From contig CAZIVH010000003.1 in assembly GCA_964542965.1 (NCBI GenBank), positions 1 to 51,778 on the forward strand: a stretch of DNA of 51,778 bases. The letters run 5' to 3'. Position numbers and translations under genes: made by a program. Positions 1 to 8,328 of the stretch are shown here, one piece after another. Under the pieces are notes generated by a model that did not search any database, was not told the DNA's origin, and worked only from the letters and a program-made list of their open reading frames with translations. This DNA comes from CAJBLF01 sp964542965. Lineage in GTDB: Bacteria > Patescibacteriota > Gracilibacteria > Absconditabacterales > Absconditicoccaceae. The first letter of the stretch is position 1. Each line of letters starts with the position of its first letter.

Positions 1-150
1 CTTTTCATATACTTACTATTAAAATTTTGTTTGTTAGTTTACTTATATTGATTTAATATAAAATGTCAATAGAAATAATAAAACAAACAAATGGAGACAA
101 AAAGCACCTTATCTTGTTTTTCCAAAAAGAATACTTACCTTATATCTAAC

Positions 151-174
151 ACCTTTTACCTTCCACCTTCCACC
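151..174. repeat. 7-bp period repeat upstream of the first gene
   Basis: Three heptamers (ACCTTTT, ACCTTCC, ACCTTCC) plus a partial unit end exactly at the ATG of the downstream gene. This is one of several degenerate heptamer arrays in spacers of this window. No function is evident. Confidence 0.6.
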
Positions 175-504
175 ATGATCGATACAGATACATTTATTGA
201 ACAGATGATCATAAAAGTCATTCCTGACATTGACGGTGAGGGACTAGATATGATGATAGAAGAAACCAAACCCGTACTCTACGATCGGGTTATAACACAT
301 ATCGTAGACGAAATCAATGAGAAAGACAGTCACTGATTATTAGACGCACTAGAAGAAAATGGCGTTACGCCAGAAGTGGCAGAATATCTGAAATCCAAGA
401 TACCTAATTTTCCTGAATTCCTAGAAAAAGTATATAATGACTTCGAGACCATGTATCTCAAAGAATTCAAAGCATTCGAAAAAGAGTTCAAAAAAGAAGA
501 ATAA
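175..504 (+). CDS. small acidic protein, DUF5663-like
   Basis: A 109-residue acidic, mostly helical protein with one in-frame TGA (Gly) after residue 53 and a TAA stop. It starts MIDTDTFIEQ and has the sequence EVAEYLKSKIPNFPEF in its second half. That pattern (short leader helix, then a Pro-Asn-hydrophobic motif and a charged tail) resembles DUF5663 proteins common in CPR genomes. No catalytic motif, signal peptide or membrane segment is visible. I chose the ATG at 175 because the in-frame ATG at 91 would add a low-complexity leader encoded by the heptamer repeat. The stop abuts the stop of the convergent gene. The family call is from memory of the pattern, and function is unknown. Confidence 0.7.
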
Positions 505-780
505 TTATTTAAGACGGACTTCAGTAACCCTAGTAGTATACCCTATCTTCTCAAGCGCCAGATTTACCGTGTGTAAGATCTGGTTTTTTTGTTGGAAAAT
601 CTTTATTTTGAGTGCTTGATCTGACGTAACAAGAAAAAGAGCCTTGAATCTGACATATCCTTCCAAGGTAGGGATGCCGAGAAACGCTCTCACTGCATTG
701 AGTGCGACCGCTCCAACCATCTGATGGCCCATATGTCTATGTGCCAAGCTTTTTCTTAGTGAATCTTTCAGGGATCTCAT
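505..780 (-). CDS. DUF721 / DciA-like protein
   Basis: A 91-residue basic protein with no TGA codons. The core VRFKALFLVTSDQALKIKIF followed by a helical stretch (QQKNQILHTVNLALEKIGY) has the layout of DUF721 proteins: a short beta sheet carrying a 'secreted-looking' hydrophobic strand and then a basic helix. DUF721 members include DciA, the loader of the replicative helicase in many bacteria. A DNA-replication role here is therefore possible but is inference from a weak match. It is convergent with the acidic gene (adjacent stop codons) and divergent from the pilin gene, sharing an 80-base spacer. Confidence 0.55.
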   Translation of the reverse strand: MRSLKDSLRKSLAHRHMGHQMVGAVALNAVRAFLGIPTLEGYVRFKALFLVTSDQALKIKIFQQKNQILHTVNLALEKIGYTTRVTEVRLK

Positions 781-803
781 AGAGATAGGGTATGTATCTT
801 AGT

Positions 804-831
804 TTGCAAAATCAAGCAGAATTGATATATT
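804..831 (+). promoter_or_regulatory. sigma-70-type promoter for the first pilin gene
   Basis: TTGCAA, a 16-base spacer, then TATATT preceded by TG (extended -10). The gene start lies 28 bases beyond the -10. The same TTGCAA-16-TATnTT layout is seen upstream of tuf. Confidence 0.5.
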
Positions 832-859
832 CGAGAAACTTTAGTTTTTATACAAAAAG

Positions 860-1405
860 ATGAAAAAAATACTATGAATAGTAATGGTAATCATATGTTC
901 ACTACAGATAAACCAAACATTGGCTGCATGATCTTGTTCAGGATATGAATGTCCAACAGGACAGCACTGCAAAATAACAGCAGGAGAACCATCATGTGTA
1001 GCAGATGCTCCAACAAACAGCAATCAAACAAATAACAATACGGAAGATCAAGATCCAGCATCAGTCATGGGAATCACCTGTGATCCGGATCTGCTCGTCA
1101 ACGGACAATGCAAACTCAATATCTACGATACCTTGGGCATAAGACAATCAGTAAGAGACGAAGGAGAAGCAACATCAGTAGGATTGTTTGTCCAGGATGT
1201 GGTATTGTCAGCAACATTCTTTATCGGGACATTGGTCACAATAGCACTCGTAGTATCAGGAATTATGTTTATCTTAGCATCCAGTTCGGGAAAGGATCCA
1301 GCAAACGCAAAGAAGGGAATTATAGGTTCGCTCGTAGGTTTATTGATTGTTGTTTCCTCATATGTCATTATCAGGTTGGTGCAATATATAGCGAAAGGAT
1401 TCTAA
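860..1405 (+). CDS. VirB2-like (T4SS_pilin family) membrane protein with signal peptide
   Basis: A 181-residue protein. Its Sec signal peptide (MKKILGIVMVIICSLQINQTLAA) needs TGA read as Gly at residue 6. A short Cys-containing segment (CSGYECPTGQHC) and an Asn/Thr-rich linker follow. The C-terminal half has two hydrophobic helices, roughly residues 112-140 (ending VVSGIMFILASS) and 154-176 (GIIGSLVGLLIVVSSYVII), joined by a short charged loop GKDPANAKK. Two helices around a K/N-rich loop at the end of a secreted small protein is the VirB2/TrbC-type pilin topology that is widespread in CPR. The N-terminal Cys-rich piece is extra to the minimal pilin. A surface or pilus role is likely; whether it builds a type IV secretion pilus is not shown. 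Confidence 0.75.
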
Positions 1406-1448
1406 AACGCTCAAATGATGAAACGACGCATATGAGCAAAAAAAAATC

Positions 1449-1480
1449 GTTTGATCGTTTATTTGTTTATTCGTTTAGTC
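1449..1480. repeat. 8-bp period repeat upstream of trmD
   Basis: Four octamers (GTTTGATC, GTTTATTT, GTTTATTC, GTTTAGTC) occupy the spacer just before the trmD start. They resemble the heptamer arrays elsewhere in the window, with an eight-base period. Confidence 0.55.
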
Positions 1481-1487
1481 ATGTAGT

Positions 1488-2183
1488 ATGCATATTCACA
1501 TAGTTAGCATTTTTCCAGATATCTTCAAGAGTTTCATCGAGACTTCGCTCATCAAAAAAGCGCAGGAGAAGTGAATTCTCACATTTTCTTTAGTAAACCC
1601 AAGAGCGTTCGCGCCAGATAGACATCAAACAGTAGATGACACAGTTTGCTGATGAGGAGCAGGATTGCTCATGAAAGCAAAACCGGCAATCGATGCAGTC
1701 GAATCCATCATCAAGAACATCAAGAATAAGAAATTCAAGATAATATTGCCAAGCCCGAGCAAGGAAGAATTCAATCAGAAAATAGCTCATAGTTTGAGTG
1801 AAGAGAAAGATATGATTTTCATCTGCACCAGATATGAAGGTATAGACTATCGTTTTGAGCAATATATGAAAAAGAAATATAAGAAAAACTTCCAAAAAAT
1901 CTCTCTCGGACACTTCATCACGCTCGGCGGTGAAACCCCAGCTATGGTCATGATCGAAGCGATCACCAGACTCATCCCGTGAGTCATCAAGGAGGAAATA
2001 AGCCGGCAGGACGAAAGCTATAGTGTAAAAAACAATATGCAGAATTTGGAATATCCGCAATATACGAAGCCCGAAGAAGTCTATGGGATGAAAGTGCCGA
2101 AAGTCCTCCTCAGCGGCCACCACGGCAAAATACAGGAGCGGAGAGAAAAAAAGACTAAGATAATAAAAACAAAGAAAAAATAA
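1488..2183 (+). CDS. trmD: tRNA (guanine-37-N1)-methyltransferase TrmD
   Basis: A 231-residue SPOUT methyltransferase that adds m1G at position 37 of tRNAs with G36, preventing +1 frameshifting. Family landmarks, read with TGA as Gly: N-terminal HIVSIFPDIF, DRHQTVDDTVCGGGAGLLMK (the diglycine loop uses TGA), FICTRYEGIDYRFEQY, and the trefoil-knot SAM site LGHFITLGGETPAMVMIEA. Near the end are YPQYTKPEEVYGMKVPKVLLSGHHGKI and a Lys-rich tail. Length matches the family (about 230-250). Start chosen at the ATG directly before HIHIVSIFPDIF. The gene stands alone here, not in the usual rpsP-rimM-trmD-rplS order. Confidence 0.96.
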
Positions 2184-2188
2184 ATGTT

Positions 2189-2290
2189 CCTCCTTTACTG
2201 AAAGGAGGGGGACCGGAACGGTGGAGGATTTTGTGACTACGTGAAATCTCCCATCCTAAAGGATACCTCCCTCTTTGGAAATAAAGAGGG
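2189..2290. repeat. spacer with two inverted repeats after trmD
   Basis: Two perfect hairpins: CCTCCTTT-ACTG-AAAGGAGG (2189-2208) and CCCTCTTT-GGAAAT-AAAGAGGG (2269-2290). Neither is followed by a clean U-tract. They may be a dispersed palindromic repeat or a processing or termination structure between trmD and the glycosyltransferase. Confidence 0.5.
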
Positions 2291-2317
2291 TACATCATTT
2301 AGTTTAGTAAAGTATGT

Positions 2318-3457
2318 ATGTTAGGTCTATTGTATTTCGGCAGATTGGAAAAAGAAAAAGGAATCGATGGAATCATCGAGATGATTGAGTTGTTCGAGAA
2401 AAAAAATCAGAAAATCCCTTTTGAATTATTTATTTTCGGCTCAGGAAGCAGAGAATCCAAAATACAAGAACTGACCAACAGACACAAGAATATCCATTTT
2501 TTCTGACGGCAAAGCAGAGAGACGATCAAAAGATACGTCAACAATTGCCAATATTGCCTTATGCCATCGGAGTGTTTGGAATCATTTTGATTGTCGGCAT
2601 TGAGCGCTCTACAACGAGGACTGATATCTATTGGATACGCTAAATGAGGACTCAAAGATTTTATAGACAAAAAGTATGATCTCACCCACCAACAATGACA
2701 TACCACCGGACAAAAACTCCACAATCTCATAAAAAATTTATGAAGTAAAAACAATTCCGAAACTCTGAATTATGAATTCTGAATTCTAAATTATTCGAAA
2801 GATAGCCGAATTGTCCGCTTTCACGCTCTCGCAGGCAAACAAGTCAAAAAAGTGCTTATCGTATCAGATTTCATCAATAAAATAGGTGGAATCGAGACGT
2901 ATATCAACGACGTTAAAGCATTGCTCGAACCGCATGGATACGAGATAGAATTATGCTGATGAACCGTGCCATGATGACCGATTGGAAAATTTGTAAAGTA
3001 TCTAGGATTCATCACCGGAATGGAAAATTTCCGGGAATCGCGGAAAATACAAAGAAAGATAAATCAACGGAAACCTGACCTCATCCGATACAATAGCGTC
3101 ATGAGATATCTCTGACGGATGCCGATTCGAGCCAGCAAAAACAGTCCCGCAAAAAAACGGATGATGTTCCATGATCTAGGATATTTTGCGCCATTCCCAA
3201 GTGCATTGACAGAAGTAAAACAGATCAGGACGCCATTCACGCTCAGGAATTTCTTGAGGACGCAACCGACCAAGAATCCGCTCAAAAAGCTCGCAATGAT
3301 AGGCAAATACATATCATTGAGATTGATAGGAAACCAACTTAAAAAAAATATGGATACGTTTCTGGTTCCATCTGATTTCATGATAGATATAGTGCATAAA
3401 TCCTACAAAATAAACAAAGAAGCTATCAAAATCTTCCCGCACTTCATACAAGAATAA
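2318..3457 (+). CDS. GT-B (GT4-like) glycosyltransferase with domains in reversed order
   Basis: One frame is open for 379 residues when TGA is Gly (about ten TGAs). Residues 1-143 match the C-terminal, nucleotide-sugar-binding half of GT4 enzymes: LLYFGRLEKEKGIDGIIEMI, ELFIFGSGSRESKIQEL, FFGRQSRETIKRYVNNC, and CLMPSECLESFGLSALSALQ (the E-x7-E-type motif region). Residues 176-379 match the N-terminal half: KKVLIVSDFINKIGGIETYI, PDLIRYNSVMRYLG, MMFHDLGYF, DTFLVPSDFMIDIVHKSYKI, ending KIFPHFIQE exactly where a normal enzyme would continue into LLYFGRLEKEKG. The halves are complementary but swapped. The joint (about residues 144-175) is low complexity and contains a heptamer repeat typical of spacers here. 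It is either a circularly permuted enzyme, two gene fragments fused in frame, or an assembly error. GTG at 2852 could start the second half separately. Confidence 0.7.
2766..2793. repeat. 7-bp period repeat at the glycosyltransferase joint
   Basis: TGAATTA, TGAATTC, TGAATTC, TAAATTA in tandem. Elsewhere (38877-38904) nearly the same heptamers lie in a true spacer. Here they are read through in frame between the two half-enzymes. Confidence 0.7.
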
Positions 3458-3475
3458 AAAACACTATAGCGAAAA

Positions 3476-3493
3476 GGACGCTCGCGAGCGTCC
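3476..3493. repeat. perfect 18-bp palindrome
   Basis: GGACGCTCGCGAGCGTCC follows the glycosyltransferase stop. It is far more GC-rich than its surroundings and has no U-tract on either side. It could be a transcript-end structure or a protein-binding palindrome. Confidence 0.45.
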
Positions 3494-3538
3494 CCTACAA
3501 TTATGATATATACTATAATCCATAAAAAAATAATTTCA

Positions 3539-3566
3539 ACACTATACACTATAAACTATTCAGTCT
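3539..3566. repeat. 7-bp period repeat in convergent spacer
   Basis: ACACTAT, ACACTAT, AAACTAT, TCAGTCT in tandem between the two convergent genes. It belongs to the window-wide class of heptamer spacer repeats. Confidence 0.55.
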
Positions 3567-3571
3567 TCACT

Positions 3572-3596
3572 AAATTTTGAGTCTTACTCAAAATTT
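3572..3596 (-). terminator. hairpin at the end of the nuclease gene
   Basis: An 11-bp perfect inverted repeat (AAATTTTGAGT, CTT, ACTCAAAATTT) overlaps the stop codon. AT-rich flanks on both strands suggest it may serve both convergent genes. Confidence 0.45.
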
Positions 3597-4582
3597 TTCA
3601 AATCTGCACAGACTTTCCTGAAAGTACAGCTTGCACATTTCTTTTCGCTGGTCGTTCTTGGGAAACTAGCATGCGGCAATGGTTCATTCTTGATGATATC
3701 ACCATCAATGAGGAATTGTTTTTGGTATTCCATATCATCCTTGAGTTTTTGGATAATGTTATCGATATCCATTTTTTCGATCTTTCCGCCGATTTCATTC
3801 AAGCTAGGCAAATACACCTCGTATCATTCAATCTCTATAGTATCAAGATCGGTCCTTGATTTCATCAATGTTTTGAGTGCATAGATCTTGAGCTGATCAG
3901 AAACCCCATCGGTTTCCAATTTTTCTTGACCGGTCTTTCGATCTATGATCAGATATTTATTATCTGAAAAAATGACACCAAAATCCGGAGCAGCCATCAC
4001 GTTGAGATCCCTCAATTCAGGGATAGAACGCAAATCGACTCTCATTCCGCCAAAGTCTCTTTCTCTTGGCTTTTCTACATACACCATCTTGGCAGTCTTG
4101 AAATAATGCTGGACTTTTTCATGCCGGTCGCTCTGAACAAAAACATCAAGGTTATGGATGACTTTTTGGATGACGTCTTCCAATTTATCGTCAACATTCT
4201 CGCCATAATAATGTTCAGAGAGTCAGAATTTATTGTCTCTATCATATGTGGTATAATCCCTCGTTTTTGAGGTCTCAAATTCGCTTCTCATCTCCTCTGC
4301 GATACGATCCTTGAATGATTGGATATCACCAGCTTCCACTTTATTATATTTCAAGGCATTGAGATAGTCAGACAGAAGATGATGAGTCTTTTCACCGACT
4401 CGCATATCCATGCTTTTGAGATTTTTAAGTAATAAGGTATTCAATCGAAGCTCTTCATTGATGTCTCTCAGTGCATGAGGATAATAGTTGAAATAGTACT
4501 TCTTGTTGCAATATTCCAAGACAGTGATTCTAGTGGTCGACCGAGTCAAGGTATGCGGTCTTTGTGGTCTTTGAGGTCTCAT
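3584..4582 (-). CDS. PD-(D/E)XK nuclease, RecB/Cas4-like with C-terminal cysteine cluster
   Basis: A 332-residue protein with two TGA-Gly codons. The nuclease core is visible at about residues 195-225: APDFGVIFSDNKYLIIDRKTGQ, i.e. an acidic residue in PDF and the D-x-K pair in IDRKTG, matching motif II/III of RecB-family nucleases. An N-terminal Cys sits in VLEYCNKKYYF, and a C-terminal C-x2-C-x5-C cluster (CASCTFRKVC) completes the four-Cys arrangement that holds a 4Fe-4S cluster in Cas4/AddB-type enzymes. A basic helical region lies between. Such proteins cut or resect DNA in repair or CRISPR adaptation. No CRISPR array or other cas gene is nearby, so a repair or DNA-processing role is more likely. 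Convergent with the glycosyltransferase. Confidence 0.8.
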
Positions 4583-4617
4583 GGATATATGATAAGATGA
4601 TAAAAGTCAATCATCAA

Positions 4618-4658
4618 GCGTAATTAGAAAATTACGCCCTGTAAGTATATAGATATAC
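4618..4658. other. two small palindromes upstream of the nuclease gene
   Basis: GCGTAAT-6 bases-ATTACGC (4618-4637) and GTATATAGATATAC (4645-4658) lie between the RNase J terminator and the nuclease start. They could be operator-like sites for the nuclease gene; nothing in the sequence proves it. Confidence 0.3.
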
Positions 4659-4679
4659 GAAAGCATTTCAAAACAAAAA

Positions 4680-4704
4680 GCCCGGAGACGTTGTCCGGGC
4701 TTTT
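4680..4704 (-). terminator. terminator of the RNase J gene
   Basis: GCCCGGA, seven-base loop, TCCGGGC. On the minus strand a TTTTTGTTTT tract follows the stem, 26 bases beyond the RNase J stop. A shorter T run lies on the other side. Confidence 0.8.
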
Positions 4705-4729
4705 GTAGTATCTAAAATGCAAAATCTAA

Positions 4730-6871
4730 TTAGTCATCATATCCTTGTTCATCCAAAGTCATACCGACAACAGCTTCTTCTGGAGCGATATCGCCAGTAA
4801 CAGGCTGAGCCTCTCTATTGATGTAAACATACATCGGCATCAACATAGGCACTCTTCCGATAATCTTCTCGACATATCCGCCAAGATCCTCTTTGAGCTG
4901 TTTGAGATTCTCTTTTACATCAAGGCGTTTTTTCTGATTTTCGTTATATTTTGCTCTAGCGAATTCGACAATTTGGGTATGGATAGTCTTTACCTCGCTA
5001 GAATAGACGAATCACCTAGATTCTATCTGGATATTTCACACGAGTTCATTGGTCTTGGTATCGATCTTGAAAATAAGGGAAACAACACCGTTCTCTGCCA
5101 TGATATGCCTTGCTTTGACTACATATTCTCCGGACATATGACCTTGTCATTTTCCATCGATCATCACCGTATCCAACTTCAATTTCTTTTCATTGACGAT
5201 GATGATATTATCATACATCTCGACTGCCTGACCATTTGCCGGCAAAAGGATATTGTTTTCATCGATATTCATAGACAAAGCGACTCATTTGTTTGCATGT
5301 CTCATAAACGGCTCTCCATGGATAGGCACATAATATTCTGGTTTGAGCATAGCAAGCATCATCTTGATATCTTCCTGATACCCATGTCCTGAGGAATGGA
5401 CGTCCAAAGATTGGTCATCGATGATCTTGACGCCGATAGCGACCAAATCATTGATCATATCAATAACGGATTTTTCATTTCCGGGAATGGTATGGCTAGA
5501 GAGCAATACGCTATCGCCTGGCTTAAGTTCAAAATCCTTATAAGTCTTACTAGCCATCCTAACCAAAGCGCTAAATTCTTCGCCTTGGGATCATGTACAA
5601 AGGACCAATACACGCTCATCAGGCATCTGTTCAATATCAGGACCGATAGGTCTGATCATATGTTCAGGCACTCTGATATAGCCAAGCTCCTGACAAAGTT
5701 TGACATTATTTATCATAGATCTTCCTGCAAGAAAGACTACCCTATTATACTTGACTGCTGCATCGATGATCTGCATCAATCTTCCGATATTTGAAGCAAA
5801 AGTGGAAAGGATGATCCTTGTCTTGCAATCTCTGATGATACCATCCAAATTATCTCAGATGACCTTCTCAGAAATAGAATGGCCGGGTTTGGTGGCATTG
5901 GTACTCTCTCCCATAAACACTCTGACGCCTTCCTGACCGATCCTGGAAATCTTTCCGATATCGGCAGGCCTATCAATAGAAGGAGTATGGTCGATCTTGT
6001 AGTCTCATGCGGTGACGATCAAACCCTTTGGCGTATAGATAGAGAATCCCAAAGATTCAGGGATACTGTGATTGACTCTGAAAATTTCCACGGTAAAGCA
6101 GCCAAGTTTGAGGATATCCATATCGGGATCAACAATTTTGTATTTCAACTGTTTATTGTCTTTTTCGTCCAAGGATTTCCTGATCAATCCAAGCGCCAAT
6201 GGCGTAGTGTAGACGGTAGGAAAATCGATATCCTTGAGGACATGTTTCAGGGCTCAGATATGATCTAAGTGACCATGAGTGATAAGTATACCTCTAATGT
6301 TTTTTTTGTTTTTGACGAGATAGTTAATATCAGGGATAATGTAATCCACTCCGTGCATCTCTACAGAAGCGAATTGCATACCAGCATCAACGATGACAAT
6401 ATCATTTTTATATTCGATCAAAGTCATATTAATACCGATCTGCTGAAGTCCTCAAAGCGAAACGATTCTTACTGGGACTTCATCCTTTTTGATCAATGAT
6501 TTTGGATCTTTTACGATAGTCTTTACTTCAGTATTTCTATGACGCAAAAAGGCCTCAGATGTCATCTTCGGTTTGGAAGAAACAGAGGATCTCCTAGAAG
6601 ATCTGATATCACCTTTAGGATTGTTTTTTTTGCTAAAATCAATAGAGAGATTTCATTGCATAGGAGCAGACGATGATACAGGTTTTGTTGACACAGAAAC
6701 GACTTTTGTCATAGCAGGCTTATGCATCTGAGATATCGGTCTCGGCATTTGAAGCTTAGCTGTCGATTGTTGCGGAGCTTTGTGTAGAGGCTGTTGTGGT
6801 CTGAATCCAGCAGTATTGCGGGACGGTTGTTGTGGTTTAAATGGTTGTTTTTGTTGTTGTGTTTCGTTCAT
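4730..6871 (-). CDS. rnj: ribonuclease J
   Basis: A 713-residue metallo-beta-lactamase/beta-CASP RNase that trims and cuts RNA 5' ends, the core mRNA-decay and rRNA-maturation enzyme in bacteria without RNase E. Residues 1-120 are an unusual Gln/Pro-rich low-complexity extension (QQQKQPFKPQQP, FRPQQPLHKAPQQ) ahead of the usual start region VRIVSLGGLQQIGINMTLI. The Zn site HGHLDH is near residue 197, followed by NHSIPESLGF, GDYKIDHTP and the beta-CASP segment with FASNIGRLMQIIDAA. The C-terminal HSSGHGYQEDIKMML and PIHGEPFMRHANKG motifs bind RNA and metal. Many conserved Gly are TGA. Divergent from the methyltransferase gene over 45 bases. Function is secure; the role of the extension is not known. 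Confidence 0.95.
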
Positions 6872-6916
6872 AATAATAGATAAGTATAAATAATAAAATG
6901 GTTTTAATTCCGTGAA

Positions 6917-7462
6917 ATGGAAAGCATGTTAGATACATTGAGAAAGCAATGTGCAGAGAGGAAAATTCCTATCATAAGTCCGGCTACGGAAATGTTTTTG
7001 GGTAAAATATTGAGAAAGCATAAACCGAAAATATGTCTAGAAATTTGAGGTGCAGTAGGATATAGCAGTATATATATATGATGAGTAATAAAGGCCTGGG
7101 GAGGGAAAATCACGTCGTTCGAGGTTTCATATCCGGCATATCAAGAGGGAATACAAAACACCAAAGCCGAGAACTGTTACAACACTATCAGTTATCCATA
7201 CGATGTTCGTCAAGCACCCATCAAAAAATTGGTGCAGGGTCCGATAGACTTCATCTTCATAGATGGACAGAAAAACCAATATGGCGAGTATCTAGAAATT
7301 GTAGGGAAATTGAGCTCACCACAGACGGTTATCATTATAGATGATGTGATCAAATATCATAACAAGTTGTCTTCATTATACGGATATTTGCAAGAAAAGC
7401 AAATCAAATTCAAAATTCTTCAACTGGACCCCGACGACGGGATTATGATCATCAATGGATAA
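6917..7462 (+). CDS. SAM-dependent O-methyltransferase-like protein
   Basis: A 181-residue class I methyltransferase of the COG4122 (caffeoyl-CoA O-methyltransferase-like) type. Motif I is restored only if TGA is Gly: CLEIGGAVGYSSIY. The next strand ends in the acidic residue of ITSFEVSYPAYQEGIQN, and motif IV is DFIFIDGQKNQYGEYLEIV, where the Asp would bind metal and substrate. VIIIDDVIKYHNKLSSLYGY follows, matching the family's D-N-hydrophobic segment. The substrate cannot be told. Slightly shorter than the usual 200-220 residues. It may be co-transcribed with the HD hydrolase 31 bases downstream. Confidence 0.82.
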
Positions 7463-7493
7463 GCCCGATTTCAATGCTTTTATTTTTATGATA

Positions 7494-8156
7494 ATGTCAA
7501 ATATGAATGAACAAGAAATACTCCAAAAGACCATAGAATTCGTCAAAGAGACATTAAAGGATGCAGAATGAGGACACGATCGACGGCACATCTATAGAGT
7601 CCGGAAAACAGCGAAACATATCGCCGAAACAGAAAAAGTGGATATGCTGATCGTTGAATTGGGAGCACTGCTCCATGATATCGCCGATGCAAAATTCCAC
7701 GGCGGTGATGATACCGTAGGACCAAGAAAAACAAAGGAATTTTTGGAATCGATAGAAGTCAATCAACAGATCGTTGATCATGTAGAAAAGATCGTGAAGA
7801 ACGTATCATTCAAATGAGGGAATCACCAGCAGGAATTCACGTCAGCAGAATTGGATGTCGTACAGGATGCAGATAGATTGGATGCCTTGGGAGCGATAGG
7901 AATAGCGAGGACATTCCATTACAACGGGCACAAGAACAGGGAAATCTACAATCCCGATATCAAACCGAATCTCAATATGACCAAAGAGGAATATTACAAA
8001 AGCGAAGCGCCTGCAATCAATCACTTCTACGAAAAACTATTGTTGCTCAAAGACAGGATGAATACCGAGACCGGCAGAAAAATAGCCCAACATAGGCATG
8101 AATTCATCGAAAACTACCTTGAAGAATTCTACAAAGAACGGGAATGAGAAGTATAA
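7494..8156 (+). CDS. HD-domain metal-dependent phosphohydrolase (YedJ-like)
   Basis: A 220-residue HD protein. The metal-binding residues are visible: His of GGHDRRHIYRVRK near residue 30 (first Gly TGA), the HD pair in ELGALLHDIADAKF, and the downstream Asp of DVVQDADRLDALGAIGIART, the signature of the YedJ/YpgQ subgroup. The C-terminal helix set (NHFYEKLLLLKDRMNTETGR) is also typical. These enzymes hydrolyse nucleotides or other phosphate esters; the substrate is unknown. A late TGA is read through (codons Arg-Glu-TGA-Glu-Val-TAA), so the protein ends three residues later than a standard-code reading. Starts at 7488, 7494 and 7503 are all possible. Confidence 0.85.
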
Positions 8157-8219
8157 TTTCAAGGAAAAACAAAAGCAACTTAATTTTTAGTATAATTACA
8201 TCACAAAAACCCAATTTGG

Positions 8220-8242
8220 AAATAGCGAAAACCGCTATTTTT
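8220..8242 (+). terminator. terminator downstream of the HD hydrolase
   Basis: Stem AAATAGCG, loop AAAAC, CGCTATTT followed by TT and a T-rich stretch. It separates the HD gene from the giant gene. Confidence 0.65.
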
Positions 8243-8263
8243 CATTTATTTTAGTTCTCTTTT

Positions 8264-8272
8264 TGCTATACT
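8264..8272 (+). promoter_or_regulatory. extended -10 promoter of the giant-protein operon
   Basis: TGCTATACT, an extended -10 (TGn-TATACT), lies 57 bases before the giant gene's ATG and just after a terminator. No good -35 is seen, as expected for extended -10 promoters. Confidence 0.5.
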
Positions 8273-8328
8273 GACATATCGCATATTTTCGTAGTAATAA
8301 AAACATTTAACATTCGGCTCTTGAACTG

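Noticed and set aside
63..149. 28-codon reading frame MSIEIIKQTNGDKKHLILF...
   Set aside because: Short, no ribosome site, overlaps the leader of the acidic gene and shows no family similarity.
1590..2123. Minus-strand open frame inside trmD
   Set aside because: Antisense shadow; TrmD motifs on the plus strand are unambiguous.
8191..8196. TATAAT box before the giant gene
   Set aside because: No matching -35, and a terminator lies between it and the gene; at best it drives a very short transcript.
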